DNA of 7,366 nt from Pseudomonadota bacterium (GTDB taxonomy: Bacteria; Pseudomonadota; Alphaproteobacteria; Rhizobiales; Hyphomicrobiaceae), in the NCBI GenBank assembly GCA_023412745.1, contig JAEZBZ010000072.1, positions 1-7,366 of the forward strand, read 5' to 3'. Shown here piece by piece: positions 1 to 6,552 of this stretch. The stretch's first letter is position 1, and each line of letters begins with the position of its first letter. The notes beneath the pieces were generated by a model. The model worked only from the letters and a program-made list of their open reading frames with translations, ran no database searches and was not told the DNA's origin. Position numbers and translations under genes: made by a program.

Positions 1-1043
1 CCGCGCTGCAGCTTGTTGTAGTGGTAGGCGACGTCGTTGGCGAAATAGGTGTAGGTGCCGTCCGACTTCATCAGCGCGCGGTCGACGTCGTCACCGAAAA
101 CGGTCGAGCGGAACAAGGTCTGCTCGCGATCTTCCCACTCGTCGGCATCATGGCCCTTGGGACGTTCTAACCTGCCCTCGAAGATCAGCCCCTTGCTGCG
201 CAGCAGATCGATCGCCTCGCGCACCTGATCACGCCCGTCCGCCGTCAGCGAACGCTCGGAGAAGAACACGTCGTGGCGAATCTTGAGCGCGGCGAGATCT
301 TCCTTGATCTGGCCGAGCAGCTCGGTGATCGCGGCGTCGCGGGCAATCGGCAGCCAGCGTTCCTCGGGCAGGTTGAGCAGCGCAGGCCCATGCTCCTTGG
401 CCAGCATTTCGCCGATCGGCTTCAGGTAGTCACCAGGATAAAGCCCCTCCGGAATCTCGCCGATGTCATCGCCCAGAGCCTCGCGGTAGCGCAGGAAAGT
501 CGAGCGGCCGAGCTTGTCGACTTGCGCGCCGGCGTCGTTGACGTAGTATTCGCGCGTCACGTCATAGCCGGCGAAGGCCAGAAGATTGCACAGCGCATCG
601 CCAAACACCGCGCCGCGGCAATGACCGATGTGCATCGGACCGGTCGGGTTTGCCGAAACGTATTCCACATCGACGCGCTTACCGTGGCCGATCGTACTAC
701 GGCCGTAGGCGGCGCCCTCATCCAGGATGGTCGAGACCAGCCCCTGCCAGGTCGCGGGCGACATCGCGAGATTGATGAAGCCGGGACCAGCCACCTCCGC
801 CTTGGTGAAGATCGGGTCGGATTGCAGGCGGGCGACGATCTGCTCGGCGAGCATACGCGGCTTTGCGCCGGCCGCCTTGGCCAGCACCATTGCCACGTTG
901 CAGGCGATATCGCCGTGCGCCGGATCGCGGGCTTCCTGCAGCTCGATGTCACCGATGCTGAGATCGGCAGACAGCTGCCCGTCCTGCTGCATGGCTTGAA
1001 GCGCGCCGCGGATGCGCTGCTCCACTTCGGCGAAAACGTTCAT
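1..1043 (-). CDS. argS: Arginine--tRNA ligase (ArgS), N-terminal part, cut by window edge
   Basis: Cytoplasmic class I aminoacyl-tRNA synthetase that charges tRNA-Arg with arginine using ATP. The reading frame is open from the ATG at 1043 to the left edge, giving 347 codons; the C-terminal part, including any KMSK-region loop and the anticodon-binding domain, is outside the window. Residues 1 to about 110 match the ArgS-specific N-terminal domain, including a DPAHGDIACNVAMVLAK-type segment that is typical of the family. The catalytic fold begins near residue 120, with VSANPTGPMHIGHCRGAVFGD; the HIGH signature is intact at residues 138-141 (bases 621-632). Further on, the SDGTYTYFANDVAYH segment near the edge is also characteristic. 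The ATG has a GAAGGGTG Shine-Dalgarno about 8 nt upstream. It lies 75 nt downstream of dgt on the same strand, so the two are probably co-transcribed. Identification is secure. Confidence 0.97.
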   Translation of the reverse strand, partial: MNVFAEVEQRIRGALQAMQQDGQLSADLSIGDIELQEARDPAHGDIACNVAMVLAKAAGAKPRMLAEQIVARLQSDPIFTKAEVAGPGFINLAMSPATWQGLVSTILDEGAAYGRSTIGHGKRVDVEYVSANPTGPMHIGHCRGAVFGDALCNLLAFAGYDVTREYYVNDAGAQVDKLGRSTFLRYREALGDDIGEIPEGLYPGDYLKPIGEMLAKEHGPALLNLPEERWLPIARDAAITELLGQIKEDLAALKIRHDVFFSERSLTADGRDQVREAIDLLRSKGLIFEGRLERPKGHDADEWEDREQTLFRSTVFGDDVDRALMKSDGTYTYFANDVAYHYNKLQR

Positions 1044-1118
1044 TCGTCACCCTTCGGGAATGGCAAAGCCATCATGGATATCGGCTGATACCCGTGAAAA
1101 TCCAGGCTCCCGGAGGGG

Positions 1119-2354
1119 CTAACGCAATTCCGGGGTAGCGTCAAACAGGCGCCGGTGCTCGGCCATCGCGTAGCGGTCGGTCATCCCTGCGACGAAATCG
1201 GCAGCGAGACGGGCGCGGCGTCGCGGCTCCAGCTTTTGCGCATCGGCAGCCCAGGTCGCCGGTAGCGCGCCGATGTCGGCTCGATAGCGCACCACCAGAT
1301 CGCGCACGATCTGCCCGGCGTTATCCATCACCGCCACCACACGCGGATGCCGGTAGAGCCGGCTGAACAGGAAACCTTTGAGCTTCTTCACGGCTTCCTC
1401 GACCTCGGGCGAGAACGCCACGATGGCCGCGCCGGCCGTGCGGATGTGGTCAGGATGCGACGGCTTGAGCTGCTGCAGGCGGACGCGTGACTGGCTGACG
1501 GCCTCCGCGATCAGCACCGTGATCAAACGCCGCGTCACGCCGTAAATCCGCCGCGACTCGTCGGCCGCTGGCGCTCGCTCCACCTCTGCCACGATCGGCG
1601 CCACTAAGCTCGGCTCGCGCAAATCGGCAAATCCGATCAGCCCAGCGCGCAGACCGTCATCGATGTCATGCGTCATCCAGGCGATTTCGTCGGCCAGCGC
1701 CGCCACCTGCGCCTCGCCCGAGGGCCATTCATCGAGCGCCAACGGCAGCGCCGCATCGAACCCGCGCACCGCATGCATCAGGACGCGGTCGCCCTCCCGG
1801 GCGCTCAGCGCCGGCGGTCCGTTGTGCTTGACCAGCCCTTCCAGCGTTTCCCAGGACAGATTCAGACCATCGAACGCGGGATACTTCCGCTCCAGCCGTG
1901 TCACCACGCGGAAACTTTGCACGTTGTGGTCGAACCCCCCGACGTCGCGGATCACCTCGTCCAGCGCCCGCTCGCCCGCATGGCCGAACGGCGGATGCCC
2001 AAGGTCGTGTGCCAGCGCCAGGGCCTCGGCGAGGTCTTCATCCAGACAAAGCTGGCGGCTCATGGTGCGCGCGATTTGCGCCACCTCCAGACTGTGCGTC
2101 AGGCGATTGCGGTAGTGGTCGCCCTCGTGGACGACGAACACCTGCGTCTTGTAGGTCAGCCGCCGGAAGGCGGTGGCATGCAGGATGCGGTCGCGGTCGC
2201 GTTGTAGATGGCTCCTGGTCGGGCAATCCGGCTCGGCATGCAGCCGTCCACGAGATGGCGCGCGGCTCGCCGCATAAGGCGCCAGATGGCGTTCGCCGGG
2301 CCGCAACGCGGCGCCAAAATCGGCCATTGCCTGTTCTGGATCCCATTCAGCCAC
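1119..2354 (-). CDS. dgt: dGTPase-like HD-domain triphosphohydrolase (Dgt type 2)
   Basis: Predicted deoxynucleoside triphosphate triphosphohydrolase, which splits dNTPs (classically dGTP) into deoxynucleoside and triphosphate and so helps limit dNTP pools. It is 411 residues, a normal length for the short bacterial type 2 family. Visible motifs are the N-terminal QRDRDRILHATAFRRL block (51-66), TQVFVVHEGDHYRNRLTHS (70-88, with H87), AHDLGHPPFGHAGE (115-128, carrying the HD pair H116/D117 plus H120 and H125), FDHN (141-144) and ADEIAWMTHDIDDGLRAG (221-238, supplying the distal Asp). The HD metal ligands therefore look intact. The start is GTG at 2354, preceded by a weak GGA-type Shine-Dalgarno. 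An ATG nine codons later is an alternative, but the GTG start keeps the usual short N-terminal lead. It heads a probable dgt-argS operon and diverges from erpA. True nucleotide preference and activators cannot be read from sequence. Confidence 0.95.
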   Translation of the reverse strand: MAEWDPEQAMADFGAALRPGERHLAPYAASRAPSRGRLHAEPDCPTRSHLQRDRDRILHATAFRRLTYKTQVFVVHEGDHYRNRLTHSLEVAQIARTMSRQLCLDEDLAEALALAHDLGHPPFGHAGERALDEVIRDVGGFDHNVQSFRVVTRLERKYPAFDGLNLSWETLEGLVKHNGPPALSAREGDRVLMHAVRGFDAALPLALDEWPSGEAQVAALADEIAWMTHDIDDGLRAGLIGFADLREPSLVAPIVAEVERAPAADESRRIYGVTRRLITVLIAEAVSQSRVRLQQLKPSHPDHIRTAGAAIVAFSPEVEEAVKKLKGFLFSRLYRHPRVVAVMDNAGQIVRDLVVRYRADIGALPATWAADAQKLEPRRRARLAADFVAGMTDRYAMAEHRRLFDATPELR

Positions 2355-2367
2355 TTAAGCCGTCCAC

Positions 2368-2396
2368 TTGGAGAAACGCGGCGACGCGATTATCTT
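2368..2396 (+). promoter_or_regulatory. Candidate sigma-70 promoter for erpA
   Basis: TTGGAG at 2368-2373 and TATCTT at 2391-2396 are separated by exactly 17 bp, a fair match to the housekeeping -35/-10 consensus. Transcription would start near 2403 and leave an untranslated leader of about 115 nt before the erpA ATG. The -10 hexamer lies inside the left arm of the inverted repeat at 2385-2422. The call is by pattern only; no start site is known. Confidence 0.4.
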
Positions 2397-2422
2397 AGGT
2401 CTGTGACCGTGTGATAGTCGCG
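2385..2422. promoter_or_regulatory. Nested inverted repeat between dgt and erpA
   Basis: Arms CGCGATTATC (2385-2394) and GATAGTCGCG (2413-2422) pair over ten positions with a single T-G mismatch or wobble. The 18-nt space between them contains a second perfect repeat, GGTC-TGT-GACC (2398-2408). The element sits in the divergent control region and overlaps the proposed erpA -10, so an operator acting on erpA, dgt or both is plausible. It does not match any IscR, RirA or Irr site I can recall. A transcript-level hairpin is possible only for transcripts that start upstream of 2385 (plus) or above 2422 (minus). Confidence 0.35.
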
Positions 2423-2516
2423 ATTCATGGCAGGACGCAATGCGCGAGCAGCGTCGGCCGCCATTTCACGCGATCGACTCGCAATCGTCCTCGCCAACGC
2501 TTGGTCTAGGCCCACC

Positions 2517-2849
2517 ATGACAGATACAGCAGTTGTTCTGACCGAGAGTGCCGCGCGCCGCATCAGCGAGATCGCGTCGGCGGAAGCTAAGAACAAGCTT
2601 TTGCGCGTTAGCGTCGAAGGCGGCGGTTGCTCGGGCTTCCAGTACAAATTTGATCTGGTGGCCGAGAGCGATCCGGACGACCTGCTGATCGAGAAGAGCG
2701 GCGCCCGGGTGCTGATCGATCCGATCTCGATGGAGTATCTCGCCGGTTCGGAGATCGACTTCGTCGATGACCTGATCGGCGCGTCGTTCAAGATCAACAA
2801 CCCCAACGCCACGTCCGGCTGCGGTTGCGGCACCAGTTTCTCCATCTGA
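2517..2849 (+). CDS. erpA: A-type Fe-S cluster carrier, ErpA/IscA family
   Basis: Small cytoplasmic carrier that accepts an iron-sulfur cluster from the assembly scaffold and inserts it into apoproteins. With the ATG at 2517 the product is 110 residues, the usual family size. The three cluster-binding cysteines are present: C38 in GGGCSGF and C102/C104 in the C-terminal SGCGCGTSFSI tail. The NNPNAT segment before the CGC motif and the FSI ending resemble E. coli ErpA more than IscA, so the ErpA name is preferred, though the subfamilies are hard to separate by eye. An in-frame ATG at 2427 would add 30 residues. It has no Shine-Dalgarno and the extension matches nothing in the family, so I use 2517, which has a weak TAGG six bases upstream. 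The gene is divergent from dgt and 87 nt ahead of the GST gene. No suf or isc assembly genes are in the window. Confidence 0.93.
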   Translation: MTDTAVVLTESAARRISEIASAEAKNKLLRVSVEGGGCSGFQYKFDLVAESDPDDLLIEKSGARVLIDPISMEYLAGSEIDFVDDLIGASFKINNPNATSGCGCGTSFSI

Positions 2850-2936
2850 CACTTGCGGTAGCCGTGCGGAACGCGCGATGCTGCCGCCTCACCTCTCGGT
2901 CCCCCTGCTCCGGTTCGCGCCTAAGGATCCCCGGCC

Positions 2937-3551
2937 ATGTACACGCTGTTCTTCTCGACGGGCTCGTGCTCGCGTGCCAGCCATATCGCACTTGAAGAGT
3001 CCGGCCTGCCCTACACCGCTAAGCGGATCAATTTCGCCGAGAACCAGCAGCGCTCCGACGACTACCTGAAGATCAACCCGAAGGGCCGCGTGCCGGTTCT
3101 AGTCACGCCCGATGGCATCCTGACCGAGTCGCCTGCCATCCTGACCTACATCGCGCAATCGGCGCCGGAAGCGAAGCTTGCGCCGTCCGATGCGTTTGGC
3201 TTGGCGAAGATGCAGTCGTTCAACGCGTTCGTATCATCGACCGTGCATGTCGCGCACGCCCACGGCCGTCGCGGCACCCGCTGGGTCACCGAGCAATCTT
3301 CGCTCGATGACATGAAGGCTAAGCTGCCAAGCGTGATGACGGAGTGCTTCACGCTGATCGAGAACGATATGCTGAAGGGCCCGTGGGTGATGGGCGACGC
3401 CTATACCGTGGCCGATCCCTACCTTTATACGATGTCGTGCTGGCTCGCCGTCGACGACGTCGACATCGCGAAATTCCCGAAGGTGCATGATCATTTCAAG
3501 CGCATGCCGGAACGCCCGGCGGTTGCCAAGGCGCTGGCGGCGGGTGCCTGA
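2937..3551 (+). CDS. Glutathione S-transferase, beta-class-like
   Basis: Predicted cytosolic glutathione-dependent enzyme of 204 residues. Residues 1 to about 80 are the thioredoxin-like domain: TGSCSRASHIALEESG contains C11, aligned with the catalytic cysteine of bacterial beta-class GSTs. NPKGRVPVL carries the cis-proline P53, and ESPAI (64-68) is the glutathione gamma-glutamyl contact segment. The helical C-terminal domain contains a histidine in TVHVAH (H104), close to the conserved beta-class position. It also holds the T157-x-x-D160 helix N-cap of the TVADPYLYT motif. The ATG has AAGGA at 2923-2927, nine bases upstream. It could be read through from erpA, being on the same strand 87 nt away, but no dedicated promoter was recognised. 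Natural substrate unknown; such enzymes may conjugate electrophiles, reduce peroxides or resolve mixed disulfides. Confidence 0.92.
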   Translation: MYTLFFSTGSCSRASHIALEESGLPYTAKRINFAENQQRSDDYLKINPKGRVPVLVTPDGILTESPAILTYIAQSAPEAKLAPSDAFGLAKMQSFNAFVSSTVHVAHAHGRRGTRWVTEQSSLDDMKAKLPSVMTECFTLIENDMLKGPWVMGDAYTVADPYLYTMSCWLAVDDVDIAKFPKVHDHFKRMPERPAVAKALAAGA

Positions 3552-3559
3552 TCGCGGCG

Positions 3560-3582
3560 GCGCCAGTCAAATCCAGTGGCGC
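3560..3582. terminator. Short hairpin between convergent gene ends
   Basis: GCGCCA (3560-3565) and TGGCGC (3577-3582) form a perfect six-base inverted repeat with an 11-nt loop. It sits where the GST gene and the membrane-protein gene converge; their stop codons are 15 nt apart. There is no T-run on either side, so it is at best a weak or bidirectional transcript-end structure. The right arm lies inside the membrane-protein reading frame. Confidence 0.22.
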
Positions 3583-3929
3583 GGGGCGAGGTAATACCAG
3601 CCGACGATCAGCGAAATGTAGGCGATCGGATAAAGCGCGAGGAAGTAGGCGAGCTTCATCCGATCGATCTGCTGCGCCACCCAGGCGGCGCACGCGCTTA
3701 CTATCGGCAGCAGCCATAGCAGCACGAACGGATAGTCGAAAAGCTGCGGCCGCGAGCCGATGCCATATTCCGTGGCCCAGCGTATTGGCTCTTCCACGAG
3801 CAGCGACAGCATTGCCCAGAGAAATACGCAGCTCGCAGCGAATATGAGGTTCGCCGCCTGCAAAACGATCAGAGGCGCCGCATTCTGCTGGCGCTTGCCG
3901 TCGTAAAGGGAGAGGGTCATGCCGCTCAT
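3567..3929 (-). CDS. Small hypothetical membrane protein, three predicted helices
   Basis: I do not recognise this family. With the ATG at 3929 the product is 120 residues. A polar N-terminus of about 19 residues is followed by three hydrophobic segments: about 20-44 (from PLIVLQAANLIF), 66-86 (from YPFVLLWLLPIV) and 93-114 (from LAYFLALYPIAY). A charged loop with several aromatic residues lies between the first two, and the protein ends in the short tail APRHWI. This predicts a small inner-membrane protein. Starts considered: TTG at 3956 has no Shine-Dalgarno; ATG at 3929 has AGGAAG about 12 nt upstream; ATG at 3920 is also possible. Strong alternation of hydrophobic segments and GC-rich third positions argue that the frame is really coding. 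It stands alone, converging on the GST gene and diverging from xthA, so context gives no clear function. Confidence 0.7.
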   Translation of the reverse strand: MSGMTLSLYDGKRQQNAAPLIVLQAANLIFAASCVFLWAMLSLLVEEPIRWATEYGIGSRPQLFDYPFVLLWLLPIVSACAAWVAQQIDRMKLAYFLALYPIAYISLIVGWYYLAPRHWI

Positions 3930-3972
3930 CCATCCGTGGAGCTTCCTGACCCGCAAAGTGGGACAAAACCAT

Positions 3973-3995
3973 TAAGGTCTTGCTAAGACATCTTA
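3973..3995. promoter_or_regulatory. Imperfect palindrome in the divergent gap before xthA
   Basis: TAAGGTCTT (3973-3981) and AAGAC-AT-CTTA (3985-3995) are inverted repeats around a GCT centre, with an unpaired AT in the right half. The element sits in the 127-nt gap between the membrane-protein gene and xthA. The same bases include TTAA-N7-CTAA (3972-3986), one mismatch from the alphaproteobacterial CtrA-type pattern TTAA-N7-TTAA. Either an operator or a chance repeat is possible. I could not place a convincing -35/-10 pair here. Confidence 0.28.
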
Positions 3996-4056
3996 TCAAA
4001 GGATCAAATTCCGGTTCGGGTGCCAGCGCCCCGTCCACGCAAACGCAGACAGCCCC

Positions 4057-4842
4057 ATGAAAATCGCGACCTGGAATATCAACGGAGTCAAAGCCCGCCT
4101 CGACACCGCGGTGACGTGGCTCAACGAGGCCAGGCCGGACATCGTCTGCCTGCAGGAGACCAAATCGGTCGACGAGGGCTTCCCGGCCAGTGCTTTTGAG
4201 AACCTCGGCTATAACGTCGCCACGCACGGCCAGAAGGGCTTCAACGGCGTCGCGATCCTGGCCAAGTCGCGCTTCGATGACGTCCGCCCGACGCTACCCG
4301 GCAACCCGGACGACGCGCATGCTCGCTATCTGGAAGCCACCATCTCGATACCCGGTGGCGCACTGACGGTCGCCTCCATCTATCTGCCGAACGGCAATCC
4401 AATCGGCACGGAGAAGTTCGACTACAAGCTGGCCTGGATGAAGCGGCTCGAGGCCCATGCGCGCGCGGCGCTCCGCGATGAGCATCCGCTTGTTCTCGCC
4501 GGCGACTACAACGTCATTCCCGAGCCGGTCGATGCCAAGCGGCCGGAGAACTGGGTCGACGATGCGCTGTTCCAGCCGGAATCACGCGCCAACTATCGCC
4601 GCCTGCTCAACCTCGGCTTCACGGACGCGGTGCGCGCCTGCCATCCAGAGCCCGATGTCTACACGTTCTGGGATTATCAGGCCGGCGCCTGGCAGAAGAA
4701 TGACGGCATCCGCATCGACCATATCTTGCTGTCGCCGCAGGCCGCCGATCGCCTCGTCGCCGTCGGCATCGATCGCTTCACGCGTGGCTGGGAAAAGCCG
4801 TCCGACCACGTGCCGGTGTGGGCGGAACTGGATCTGGGCTAG
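4057..4842 (+). CDS. xthA: Exodeoxyribonuclease III (AP endonuclease)
   Basis: DNA repair nuclease of the EEP (exonuclease-endonuclease-phosphatase) fold. It nicks DNA 5' to abasic sites and has 3'-5' exonuclease and 3'-repair activity in base-excision repair. At 261 residues it is of normal length. All expected active-site residues are visible: N7 in MKIATWNING, E34 in CLQETK, Y109 in SIYLPNG, D150 and N152 in LAGDYNVIPEP, D221/H222 in IRIDHILLSP, and D250/H251 in SDHVPVW. The GFNGVAIL and TFWDYQAGAWQKNDG segments are also typical of alphaproteobacterial XthA. The ATG at 4057 is chosen because MKIATWNINGVKAR is the canonical N-terminus, although the Shine-Dalgarno is poor. It converges on the Sel1-repeat gene, with 91 nt between stop codons. 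It is probably expressed from its own promoter, since the upstream gene points the other way. Confidence 0.97.
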   Translation: MKIATWNINGVKARLDTAVTWLNEARPDIVCLQETKSVDEGFPASAFENLGYNVATHGQKGFNGVAILAKSRFDDVRPTLPGNPDDAHARYLEATISIPGGALTVASIYLPNGNPIGTEKFDYKLAWMKRLEAHARAALRDEHPLVLAGDYNVIPEPVDAKRPENWVDDALFQPESRANYRRLLNLGFTDAVRACHPEPDVYTFWDYQAGAWQKNDGIRIDHILLSPQAADRLVAVGIDRFTRGWEKPSDHVPVWAELDLG

Positions 4843-4933
4843 CCCAAAGCCGACGTCAGCACCGATAGCATTCGCCCCCGCTCAGCCACAGTGACCAGGG
4901 GCGGCAGATGCGATCTTGGCGTTGCGCCGCTCG

Positions 4934-5980
4934 CTATTCGCTCTTAGGCGGGGAGACGGCTCCGGCATCCTGCAGACCGAATCCCGTGACGCTGCCGTGT
5001 GCGATCGACGGCTTGTCGCCACCGTTCAATGCGGACGTCGACACGTCGCTTCTCGGCACCTCGACAGGCTTCGCTGCACTGGCCGGCATGGGGCGCACAG
5101 GCTCACCGTTGGCGCAAGTCCGGACCGGCCCGATCTGCAGCGGGCCGAGCCCGTGTCGATCGATGACAGCGACAGTCCGCCGGCCATACATCTGACGCCA
5201 GCTCGCAACCAATCCGTCGGCTTCGCGGCGCGCGCCAACACCGGCGCCGCAGAATATCACTTGATGGATGTCCTCAATCCAGATGCGCTCATGCGCGGGC
5301 GCGTGTTCCAGGGCAACGGTGATCAACGCCAGACCGCGCATCTGATCCTGCGGCACGTGCTTGCCGCGCCAATACAGGTCCGCGAGGAACGCCTGCGCCG
5401 GCGCGTGACCCTTTTCGGTAAGCACCGACAGCCAATGCACCGCGCGCTTGGTATCTTCCTGAACGCCCTCGCCCTTCAGGTAAAGCTTGGCAAGCTCGAA
5501 CTGGGCATCCTGGTCGTTGAAGAACGTCGCGGCGTGATGCAGATATTCAGCCGCCCGGTGCGGGTTCGGCCTCAGCCCAATTTCCGTGAGGCCGTTGGTC
5601 AGATAACGCGCGAGCGCAGTGAACGCCTTCGCAACGAATGGCGCGCGCTGGTCATAATCCGGATCAATATCTGCATGCTCATCGGCGATGCGCTGGTAGA
5701 GCATATACGCCTTGGCGTGGTCAGTGTAGTTGCCGGTATTGTCGGCAAACATGCGCGCCAGATAAAACTGCGCCAGGAACATGCCCTTGCTCGCCGCATG
5801 CTCGAGCGCGGGCAGAGCCTGCTCAAGATGACCCGACTTCAGCGCACCCATGCCGTGCTCGTAGGCCGCCTGCGGCGACGTGAAGATCACGCTGCCCCGG
5901 GCTGACAGAGCCGGGCTGGACATCAGCGCCGTAGCCAGCGTCACGGCCGCCATACACTTGGAAATCCGCCTAACAGACAA
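4934..5980 (-). CDS. Exported Sel1/TPR-like repeat protein
   Basis: A 348-residue protein with an N-terminal signal peptide: basic MSVRRISK, then a hydrophobic core at about 10-22, and a likely signal peptidase I site after ALS or ALSA near 26-27. This predicts a periplasmic protein. Sel1-like helical repeats, with A-x-x-x-L/Y and G-x-x-x-A-x-x-x-L-A spacing, cover about 36-80 and 140-225, for example AQFELAKLYLKGEGV and APAQAFLADLYWRGKHV. Such repeats usually bind other proteins. After about residue 265 the chain becomes rich in Pro, Ser, Ala and Gly and is probably disordered. The start is TTG at 5980: it has an excellent Shine-Dalgarno six bases upstream, and only this start gives a complete signal peptide; the first ATG is nine codons inside. 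The upstream 127-residue ORF ends one base before it. The specific role is unknown. Resemblance to ExoR-type Sel1 regulators is only general. Confidence 0.88.
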   Translation of the reverse strand: MSVRRISKCMAAVTLATALMSSPALSARGSVIFTSPQAAYEHGMGALKSGHLEQALPALEHAASKGMFLAQFYLARMFADNTGNYTDHAKAYMLYQRIADEHADIDPDYDQRAPFVAKAFTALARYLTNGLTEIGLRPNPHRAAEYLHHAATFFNDQDAQFELAKLYLKGEGVQEDTKRAVHWLSVLTEKGHAPAQAFLADLYWRGKHVPQDQMRGLALITVALEHAPAHERIWIEDIHQVIFCGAGVGARREADGLVASWRQMYGRRTVAVIDRHGLGPLQIGPVRTCANGEPVRPMPASAAKPVEVPRSDVSTSALNGGDKPSIAHGSVTGFGLQDAGAVSPPKSE

Positions 5981-5981
5981 C

Positions 5982-6365
5982 TTATGCCTTTCCGCCAGGG
6001 TGGGTAACGGCGCAATCGACTACCGTGCCCACCTGATCTGCATAATCCCCAAACACTCCGCGCCGATATGCGTTGGGCAGAGCGTTAAACGCCATGCGGC
6101 GTGATTCGAGCTCCGCTGTGTCTTGGTTCCGGTCGAGCCAGTCCTTATCCGCATCTAATTTCCGAACGACGGGATCACAAAACATCGCTCCGTCCACGTT
6201 GGACTGCGCAATGGCGAGGAATTGCAGCTTTTTTGAGCCGCTTGCCTTCACGATCGCGCAATCGTTTGACCACGTGCCATCCGTGAAACACGACGCTTTC
6301 GGCGTTGTGCGGGCGAGGTGATGGCGGCTTGGCAACCGGATTGTGTCGAACGGTGTCGCGTCCAT
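5982..6365 (-). CDS. Unrecognised 127-residue protein, coupled to the Sel1 gene
   Basis: I do not recognise this protein. With the ATG at 6365 it has 127 residues and a good Shine-Dalgarno: GGGGAGACAGGG lies just upstream, with AGGG about five bases from the ATG. A TTG at 6461 would add 32 residues but has poor support. It is mostly hydrophilic, with no clear signal peptide or membrane span. There are four cysteines (C26, C36, C63, C118) and a charged central helix-like part around DADKDWLDRNQDTAELESRR (71-90). The even cysteine count would allow two disulfides or a metal site; neither is shown. Its stop is one base from the Sel1 start, and its end carries the Sel1 ribosome site, so the two are probably one operon. 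Base composition is a little more AT-rich than the neighbours, which fits a faster-evolving or recently acquired gene. Being real is likely but not certain. Confidence 0.55.
   Translation of the reverse strand: MDATPFDTIRLPSRHHLARTTPKASCFTDGTWSNDCAIVKASGSKKLQFLAIAQSNVDGAMFCDPVVRKLDADKDWLDRNQDTAELESRRMAFNALPNAYRRGVFGDYADQVGTVVDCAVTHPGGKA
5987..5993 (-). promoter_or_regulatory. Ribosome binding site fixing the TTG start of the Sel1 gene
   Basis: Read on the minus strand, GGAAAGG is followed by a six-base spacer and then TTG. The site lies inside the last codons of the upstream ORF, whose TAA stop occupies 5982-5984. Ribosomes ending there are placed directly at the Sel1 start, an arrangement typical of translational coupling. 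Confidence 0.65.
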
Positions 6366-6552
6366 ATTGCCCTGTCTCCCCAGAGGCAAAAGTTGTGCAT
6401 GTCCACGCGAGCGCGCGGCACTCCAGGAAGGCCAGTCCTTCGGTTCAATGATCCAACCCAACGCACCGTCGCTTCCGGCCGGTAAAGCTTCGGGCGCAAC
6501 GCGATGCGGCGCGCTCTACCCGGTTACGCAATACGAGGATCGTGGTCAGGCA

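Noticed and set aside
273..1088. Long plus-strand ORF of 271 codons
   Set aside because: It lies entirely antisense to argS, whose frame carries the HIGH motif and continuous family similarity. The ORF shows no domain and is a GC-rich mirror frame.
2427..2516. N-terminal extension of ErpA from the upstream ATG
   Set aside because: No Shine-Dalgarno precedes it, the family starts near the 2517 ATG, and the added residues look like translated leader sequence.
3496..4227. Minus-strand ORF of 243 codons over the membrane gene and the xthA start
   Set aside because: It overlaps the GST end, all of the membrane gene and the first part of xthA in another frame. Its composition is Arg/Ala-rich shadow-like and it has no hydrophobic pattern or motif.
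4873..4903. CGCCCC/GGGGCG inverted repeat between xthA and the Sel1 gene
   Set aside because: Only six base pairs across a 19-nt loop and no T-run, so it is too weak to call a terminator, although the location is right.
4916..5905. Plus-strand ORF of 329 codons opposite the Sel1 gene
   Set aside because: The minus strand gives a signal peptide, clear Sel1 repeats and a strong ribosome site. The plus frame is Arg-rich with no recognisable structure.
6229..6234. Run of six T that might mark a terminator on the plus strand
   Set aside because: It encodes Lys-Lys of the minus-strand ORF and no stable GC-rich stem precedes it on the plus strand.
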